Below are positions 6,918 through 11,078 of a DNA stretch of 11,078 nt, piece by piece. Made by a program: the position numbers and the translations under genes. Position 1 is the stretch's first letter; every line of letters begins with the position of its first letter. The DNA comes from Neptuniibacter sp. (GTDB lineage Bacteria; Pseudomonadota; Gammaproteobacteria; Pseudomonadales; Balneatricaceae): assembly GCA_030149405.1 (NCBI GenBank), contig JASBRM010000321.1:1-11078 (forward strand), written 5' to 3'. Under the pieces are notes generated by a model. That model was not told where the DNA came from. It was given only the letters and a program-made list of their open reading frames with translations, and ran no database searches.

Positions 6918-9616
6918 TTGTAATGGCGACAGTAAATTCACAGATTCAAAATGCTAACTTGGCGATATGCCAAAACATTGAAATGCTTGCGGGACAAAGG
7001 GCTCTTCTATCACAAAACATTCTTTCGCAGATCCGGAATTTAATCGAAGGAGTTGTGGTTTTTATCCACACAGGGAATTCTAATATAGAGTTTTCGTACC
7101 ACGCAGTTGAACCGGGCCTTTCATATATTAAAAGTGATTCAAAGCTTAATTTTATAGGGAAATTTCACAAACTCATTCAGAAAAGTGCGTCTCATTTCAC
7201 AATGGATGGTGACGGTTCTGAACGTTTAATGCTCAAATATTACGAGTACCTGCATCGTACTCGTAGCTTGCTTAAAGGCAGGTACGGTCTTGAAATTTTA
7301 TATAATCTTGAAAAGTTCCCTGTCGATCTGGATCCTTCTTTAAGGGAATATCACGAAAAAATTTCGGCAAGGATTGAAGCTGTTCGCCCTATGTCGCTGG
7401 AGGGATGCTCAAACGAACGCTATTACATTCAAAAAATTCGCCCATTCTTTGTTGGATGGAATGTCTACTATGAAGTTACTTTCTGTCCTGCTGTAAACAA
7501 GGTAAATAAGTTCGACCGCATAATTGCCTTCACTGATATAGATATGACGGATAAATATGCGGCTAAGCTAACTCTGCAGCGTGATTCGATTCAAGTAATT
7601 GATCAAACAATGCCGATAATCATTATTCGTGAATGGGAAGTATCTATCAGACCTTGTGAATTTTCTAACTTTTCCCGCCTATTAGGTATCGATTCTCGAG
7701 TTAGAACCAACTCCAGTGAGTATCGTTATTTGATGTATTGGTTAACTCATAGTTCTGGCAGTTTACTAGATCTAATCGATATGAATGACGATGGTTATAT
7801 GCAGGTAAAGCTGACAGCTACGAACGGAGATCTAAGCAAACAACAGCTGTTTAATATTTTAGATGCCGCTCGTGTAAAAATTAGATGGAGGTCTTCCGGG
7901 AGCAATATTCTACGCTATCTGATGCTAAGGATGTATAACCTGACTTTGAGGGCTCAATATGATTTCCGCGGTTGCCCTCATCTTTCTGGTATGTGTCTCC
8001 AATACGGCTGCATACCCTTTGATGCAATGCCTTTTTGCACCTCTCTTAAAGGACATAATCCTCGCTATTGGGATCTTCTGGAAAGTCTGGATGTTTCGAA
8101 TCGAGAACATGAATTTTTAGCTCGGACGGTAAAGAATAATGTGGAACGCCACGGCATTCTATACACTTCACTTGCGGAATTAGGTGATTTTGATGACGTT
8201 CCAGCTTTGGTTAGGAAACACAATCAAAACGTCTACTACAAACATCCAGGAAGGCACCTGCTCACCGATAAAGGCCAAGCATTTATAAGGCAGTATGAAG
8301 ACGACACAGCTGCTATTGTTGAGCTACTTCAAGAACTCTCCTCCTCTCAAATAAATGGTTATCCTCAGGCAGTTGAACAGTGGTTATTAGGAAACCCACA
8401 CGCCATAGATGATCCCGTGAAAGAATATGCCCTCAAGCAATTGTTTAGCCAATCTTGTGTAGCTCTGATCTATGGTGCAGCAGGAACTGGCAAATCCACA
8501 ATGGTGGATCATATTGCTCACTACTTTAACGACAAGGAAAAGCTCTTTCTTGCTCATACAAATCCAGCCATTGATAACCTAAAGCGGAGAGTTACAGCTC
8601 AAAACTCTGAATTTAGAACCATCAGTCGCCAAATTTGGAACAATTCAGGACAAGATTATGATCTATTAGTAATTGATGAATGTAGCACCGTTAGTAATGC
8701 TGATCTGCTTAAAGTGCTTCGAAAAACCTCTTTTAAGTTGCTAGTTTTGGTCGGAGATGTTTATCAGATAGAGTCGATTCAGTTTGGTAATTGGTTTGGA
8801 ATCATTCCATCATTTATCCCTAATAGCGCAGTGTTTGAGTTAACAACCCCGTTCCGAACCAAGAATGATTCGTTATTGGAACTGTGGAGTAAGGTTCGTT
8901 GTATCGATGATGATATTACTGAAGTGATGGTTCGCAATAACTATACAACGGTATTGGATAGAACATTGTTCGAACCATTAGGTCATGACGAGATAATTCT
9001 GTGCCTGAATTATGATGGTCTATATGGGATAAATAATATTAATCGGTTTCTCCAGAGCAGTAACCCTGGAGCAACAACCATTTGGCGTGAATCAACATAC
9101 AAGGTAGGAGATCCAGTCCTTTTTCATGACAGTGAGAGGTTTGGCTCGGTTATTTATAACAACCTTAAAGGCCGTATTGTCCAAATTGTGCAAAAACCAG
9201 GTTGGGTCCAGTTTGATGTGCACCTTGATCGTCACTTAAGCGAGTTTGATGTTGACGGAGAGGATCTGGAGTGGATCGAGGGTTCAACTGTCCGTTTTAC
9301 TGTTTATGACTACGCTAGTAGTGATGAGGACGATGACTCATTAAATATCACGGTTCCATTCCAAGTCGCATACGCTGTGTCGATTCATAAAGCTCAAGGT
9401 TTGGAATATGATTCAGTTAAAATCGTTATTACAGATGCCAATGAGGATGATATTACGCACAGTATTTTTTATACGGCTATAACGCGAGCACGAGAAAGCT
9501 TGAAGATCTTCTGGAGCCCAGAAACACAAAAGAGCATTTTAGAACGCCTAAATCGTAATTCTAACTCAAAGGATGTACATCTTCTGGCAAGCAGGAAAGG
9601 CTTCAGGCCCGTCTAA
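6914..9616 (+). CDS. SF1 (UvrD/RecD-like) helicase with large unassigned N-terminal region
   Basis: A 900-residue protein in two halves. Residues ~500-870 are an SF1 helicase core: Walker A GAAGTGKST at 521-529, motif Ia AHTNPAIDNL at 547-556, motif II VIDECS at 586-591, motif III GDVYQIES at 614-621, motif IV TPFRTK at 645-650, and C-terminal motifs SIHKAQGLEYDSV (823-835) and YTAITRARESL (853-863), of the UvrD_C_2 type. Residues 1-500 match no domain I can name; they contain C354, C361, C366 and C375 (spacing x6, x4, x8), a possible zinc or iron-sulfur site. I see no clear PD-(D/E)xK, HNH or TOPRIM motif there, though I cannot exclude a diverged nuclease. The ATG at 6914 is only 3 bases from GGAGG; the in-frame ATG at 6923 is 12 bases away, so the start is uncertain by three codons. 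The gene has its own putative promoter. Place between a Septu-like pair and an integrase remnant suggests a defence role, which is inferred. Confidence 0.85.
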   Translation: MVVMATVNSQIQNANLAICQNIEMLAGQRALLSQNILSQIRNLIEGVVVFIHTGNSNIEFSYHAVEPGLSYIKSDSKLNFIGKFHKLIQKSASHFTMDGDGSERLMLKYYEYLHRTRSLLKGRYGLEILYNLEKFPVDLDPSLREYHEKISARIEAVRPMSLEGCSNERYYIQKIRPFFVGWNVYYEVTFCPAVNKVNKFDRIIAFTDIDMTDKYAAKLTLQRDSIQVIDQTMPIIIIREWEVSIRPCEFSNFSRLLGIDSRVRTNSSEYRYLMYWLTHSSGSLLDLIDMNDDGYMQVKLTATNGDLSKQQLFNILDAARVKIRWRSSGSNILRYLMLRMYNLTLRAQYDFRGCPHLSGMCLQYGCIPFDAMPFCTSLKGHNPRYWDLLESLDVSNREHEFLARTVKNNVERHGILYTSLAELGDFDDVPALVRKHNQNVYYKHPGRHLLTDKGQAFIRQYEDDTAAIVELLQELSSSQINGYPQAVEQWLLGNPHAIDDPVKEYALKQLFSQSCVALIYGAAGTGKSTMVDHIAHYFNDKEKLFLAHTNPAIDNLKRRVTAQNSEFRTISRQIWNNSGQDYDLLVIDECSTVSNADLLKVLRKTSFKLLVLVGDVYQIESIQFGNWFGIIPSFIPNSAVFELTTPFRTKNDSLLELWSKVRCIDDDITEVMVRNNYTTVLDRTLFEPLGHDEIILCLNYDGLYGINNINRFLQSSNPGATTIWRESTYKVGDPVLFHDSERFGSVIYNNLKGRIVQIVQKPGWVQFDVHLDRHLSEFDVDGEDLEWIEGSTVRFTVYDYASSDEDDDSLNITVPFQVAYAVSIHKAQGLEYDSVKIVITDANEDDITHSIFYTAITRARESLKIFWSPETQKSILERLNRNSNSKDVHLLASRKGFRPV

Positions 9617-9666
9617 TATATAACATTTAGGCCCCAATTGTTGTTTAGGACTTGCGTTTTTTTAAA

Positions 9667-9701
9667 CCGTGTTGAAATGGAATGGAATCTAATCAACACG
9701 G
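9667..9701 (+). promoter_or_regulatory. Inverted repeat covering the ribosome binding site of the excisionase-like gene
   Basis: CCGTGTTGA (9667-9675) and TCAACACGG (9693-9701) are a perfect 9-bp inverted repeat with a 17-base centre. The right arm runs into the GGAG (9700-9703) that precedes the GTG start at 9712. It could be an RNA hairpin that hides the ribosome binding site, or a protein binding site such as an autoregulatory operator. The stretch 9617-9666 before it holds a T7 run (9657-9663) without a good hairpin, so I do not call a terminator for the helicase gene. Confidence 0.5.
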
Positions 9702-9711
9702 AGATAAAAAC

Positions 9712-9942
9712 GTGTCTACTTACCTTACAGCTAAACAACTTGCAGATCGTCTGCATTACCATCCTGTATATATCAACCAGTCCCTAAAAGATTCAGTGTT
9801 TCTTGAAGGTATTCACTATGTTCGCCCGTTTGGTGGGCGTAAGGTGCTTTACCTTTGGGAAGAAATTGAAAAGGAGGTCACTCGTTTTTCTAAAACAAGC
9901 AAAGTAATCCCGATGTCGAACGGAGGACATTGCAATGGGTAG
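9712..9942 (+). CDS. Small helix-turn-helix protein, excisionase-like
   Basis: A 76-residue basic protein. Residues 3-30 (YLTAKQLADRLHYHPVYI) read as the first helices of a MerR/excisionase-type winged helix-turn-helix, and a wing-like stretch with GRKVLYLWEEIE follows (about 40-55). Such proteins bend DNA at att sites for excision, or act as repressors of the integrase. I choose the GTG at 9712 because GGAG (9700-9703) lies 8 bases upstream; an in-frame ATG at 9682 exists but has no ribosome binding site and would start inside the inverted repeat. The gene overlaps the integrase start by 8 bases, the usual arrangement for this pair in some integrative elements. The gene itself looks intact. 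It could instead be a general DNA-binding regulator; excisionase is inferred from context. Confidence 0.65.
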   Translation: MSTYLTAKQLADRLHYHPVYINQSLKDSVFLEGIHYVRPFGGRKVLYLWEEIEKEVTRFSKTSKVIPMSNGGHCNG

Positions 9943-10447
9943 TATTCGTTCACGGGGGAAAAGCGGAAATCTGTTCTTTGATTTCCGCTATCAAGGAAAG
10001 CGTTGCCGGGAGCAAACTTTGCTCCCAGATACTGCAGAAAACAGAGCTAAACTTGAGGCTATTTTGGAACGAATCGAAGCAGAAATTACTCTCGGTACTT
10101 TCAACTATGCGTCGTACTTCCCTAATAGCAAAAAGGGTGATTTAACCGTTGGTCCACTGGTGAGTATCCAAGGGGACAAGAACTAAGGACCGTTATTCAG
10201 CGAGTTTGCTGATGAGTGGTACGAAGAGAATAAAATTCGCTGGAAACGTTCTTATCAGAAAATCATTCGTGGCACGCTTGATAATAAGCTGCTTCCGAAA
10301 TTTGGTGAGACGAGCGTCAGCGACATCAAAAAGGCGGATATCCTGAAATTTCGTGCTGAACTCGGCAAAGTTGGTCACGAAACACCAGGAAAATCACTTT
10401 CACATGATCGTATTAACCACATCATCACGCCATTGCGGATGATTCTT
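9935..10447 (+). pseudogene. Tyrosine integrase remnant (DUF3596-type N-terminus), nonsense and truncated
   Basis: The start is convincing: GGAGG (9922-9926) lies 8 bases before the ATG at 9935. Residues 1-70 (MGSIRSRGKSGNLFFDFRY, then RCREQTLLPDT) match the arm-type DNA-binding domain found in phage-type integrases. An in-frame TAA at 10184-10186 stops the product at 83 residues. The same frame then resumes from 10187 with a core-binding (SAM-like) domain: GPLFSEFADEWYEENK, LPKFGETSVSDIKKADILKF, and RINHIITPLRMIL ending near 10447. After that the similarity to integrases ends, and the catalytic domain with the R-H-R-Y residues is missing. The damage is thus a nonsense codon plus loss of the 3' part. 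GPLVS just before the stop and GPLFS just after it look alike, so a ~36-base insertion or duplication (10151-10186) may have brought in the stop. The remaining ORF could still yield an 83-residue arm-domain peptide. Confidence 0.8.
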
Positions 10448-10665
10448 AAGTTTGAGGTTTGTAATGATTTTCTCCTAGAAGAATGGTGTTGTTCAGCAAT
10501 CAAGTTAGGAGTAGCCATTGGTTGGTTTGATGAAACTTCGTATGGTATCAATTTAACACCATCATTTTCTTCATAGCGAAATAGCCGCTCCAACTCTCGT
10601 GTACAAGTAATTTCCGGGATTGGAGCGAGTATTCTTCATCTGTACACTCTTCCGCTTTAGTAGCA
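10448..10665. other. Junction DNA without a recognisable gene
   Basis: Right of the integrase break the + frame stays open to a TAG at 10574-10576 but no longer looks like an integrase. The opposite strand has an open stretch (about 10447-10630, with ERLFRYEENDGVKLIPYE) that could be a truncated fragment of another gene, but it has no good start or family likeness. An inverted repeat lies at 10586-10627. I see no RNA gene here. Confidence 0.4.
10586..10627. repeat. Inverted repeat right of the integrase remnant
   Basis: CGCTCCAA (10586-10593) and TTGGAGCG (10620-10627) are a perfect 8-bp inverted repeat around a 26-base centre. No T-run follows closely. It could be a site end, an operator or chance. 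Confidence 0.35.
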
Positions 10666-10667
10666 AA

Positions 10668-10741
10668 TAAACTTATTTATTTACTTTATTGAAAAATAAA
10701 CTCATTGGTTTATATTTGTTATAGGTAAACTAATAAGTTGA
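10668..10741. promoter_or_regulatory. Three 29-bp-spaced operator-like repeats upstream of the HipB-like gene
   Basis: TAAAC-N6-(G/A)TT(T/G)A occurs at 10668-10683, 10697-10712 and 10726-10741. The start-to-start distance is exactly 29 bases twice. The middle copy is a perfect inverted repeat (TAAAC-TCATTG-GTTTA); the others differ by one base in the right arm. HipB-type repressors bind paired inverted repeats over their own promoter (in E. coli, TATCC-N8-GGATA), so autoregulation by the protein encoded next is the likely role. Confidence 0.7.
10689..10716 (+). promoter_or_regulatory. Candidate sigma70 promoter of the HipB-like gene
   Basis: TTGAAA (10689-10694) and TATATT (10711-10716) are separated by 16 bases. 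The middle operator repeat fills the spacer and touches the -10, so a bound repressor would block RNA polymerase directly. Confidence 0.5.
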
Positions 10742-10749
10742 TTTTAGAT

Positions 10750-11078
10750 ATGCGCTTCCAAGAACAGGTCGGTCAAGAGATCGTTAAACACCGTAAAGCT
10801 AAGGTGGGTCATCAGAACGCTATGCAGGCTCTGACCGGGATGAAAACCCAACAATACAACCGGTTGGAAAATGGAGCGGATGTTCGATTGTCAACGCTAT
10901 TTAGGGTAACTGATGCATTAGAGCTGGAAATGGCATTGGTGCCTCGTGAACGAATGTTGTTAGTTGATATGATCCTCAACGCTTCTGAGTCGGAGTTGAA
11001 AGAATATAAGCAATTTATGCTTCAACAACTTCAGTATGAAAAGTCATCAACTGATACATCGTCAGAAACTGGAATAGG
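10750..11078 (+). CDS. HipB-like helix-turn-helix antitoxin/repressor, cut by right edge
   Basis: At least 109 residues; the frame is still open at the right edge. Residues ~5-60 are an XRE-type helix-turn-helix with recognition helix KTQQYNRLENG (32-42), and LSTLFRVTDALELEMALVP (47-65) closely resembles the matching part of E. coli HipB (LTTFFKILQSLELSMTL). Residues 66-109 are a longer helical and Ser/Thr-rich tail than E. coli HipB (88 residues) has. HipB binds and neutralises the HipA kinase toxin and represses the operon. The ATG at 10750 has no strong ribosome binding site; an in-frame TTG at 10738 is an alternative. The operator-like repeats just upstream support an autoregulated toxin-antitoxin operon. 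Whether hipA follows cannot be seen; a lone XRE regulator is the alternative. Confidence 0.75.
   Translation, partial: MRFQEQVGQEIVKHRKAKVGHQNAMQALTGMKTQQYNRLENGADVRLSTLFRVTDALELEMALVPRERMLLVDMILNASESELKEYKQFMLQQLQYEKSSTDTSSETGI

Noticed and set aside
4306..9616. A Gabija system (GajA OLD-type nuclease plus GajB UvrD-like helicase)
   Set aside because: The ATPase has no visible TOPRIM nuclease part, is followed by an HNH gene, and the helicase is 900 residues with a large unrelated N-terminal half and its own promoter. GajB is much shorter.
9617..9666. Terminator after the helicase gene using the T7 run at 9657-9663
   Set aside because: No stable GC-rich stem directly precedes the T-run.
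9930..10145. Alternative + strand frame overlapping the integrase start
   Set aside because: The overlapping frame from 9935 carries the clear integrase arm domain and a well-spaced GGAGG; this frame has no likeness to any family.
1..11078. CRISPR array, tRNA/rRNA genes, insertion sequences or integrase att direct repeats
   Set aside because: No regularly spaced repeat array other than the three operator sites, no cloverleaf or rRNA-like stretch, no transposase, and no long direct repeat pair near the integrase that I could find by eye.

Overview
The window reads as part of a mobile defence island in a Gram-negative bacterium, most likely a gammaproteobacterium. That placement is an inference from moderate GC content, good AGGAGG-type ribosome binding sites, an EcoAI/EcoEI-like (type IB) restriction system and an integrase fragment with a DUF3596-type N-terminus. 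I cannot name the species. All recognisable genes lie on the + strand.

Positions 2-6806 hold a type I restriction-modification locus with two extra genes behind it. The 3' end of hsdR enters from the left edge and is followed by a clear intrinsic terminator (991-1029). Then come hsdM and hsdS, which overlap as TAATG. Twelve bases later lies a gene for a 547-residue ABC/OLD-type ATPase, and overlapping its stop (again TAATG) a gene for a 285-residue HNH nuclease. This ATPase-HNH pair has the layout of a Septu (PtuA-PtuB) defence module. The tight spacing suggests that hsdM, hsdS, the ATPase and the HNH gene are one transcript, so methylation and specificity functions would be co-expressed with a second nuclease module.

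Positions 6807-9616 hold a separately promoted 900-residue protein. Its last ~400 residues are a superfamily 1 helicase with all the expected motifs. Its first ~500 residues match nothing I can name and contain a four-cysteine cluster. The intergenic region before it has a putative extended -10 promoter, a 6-bp-arm inverted repeat upstream of it, and an 8-bp-arm hairpin that holds the start codon in its stem. This gene is the best candidate for an undescribed component.

Positions 9617-10447 hold the wreck of an integration module. A small excisionase-like helix-turn-helix protein has its ribosome binding site inside a perfect 9-bp inverted repeat. It overlaps a tyrosine integrase gene that carries an in-frame TAA and is cut off before its catalytic domain. 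The element can probably no longer move with its own integrase.

Positions 10448-11078 hold about 220 bases without a convincing gene, then three 29-bp-spaced operator-like repeats around a promoter, then a HipB-like helix-turn-helix gene that runs off the right edge. A hipA toxin gene may follow outside the window.
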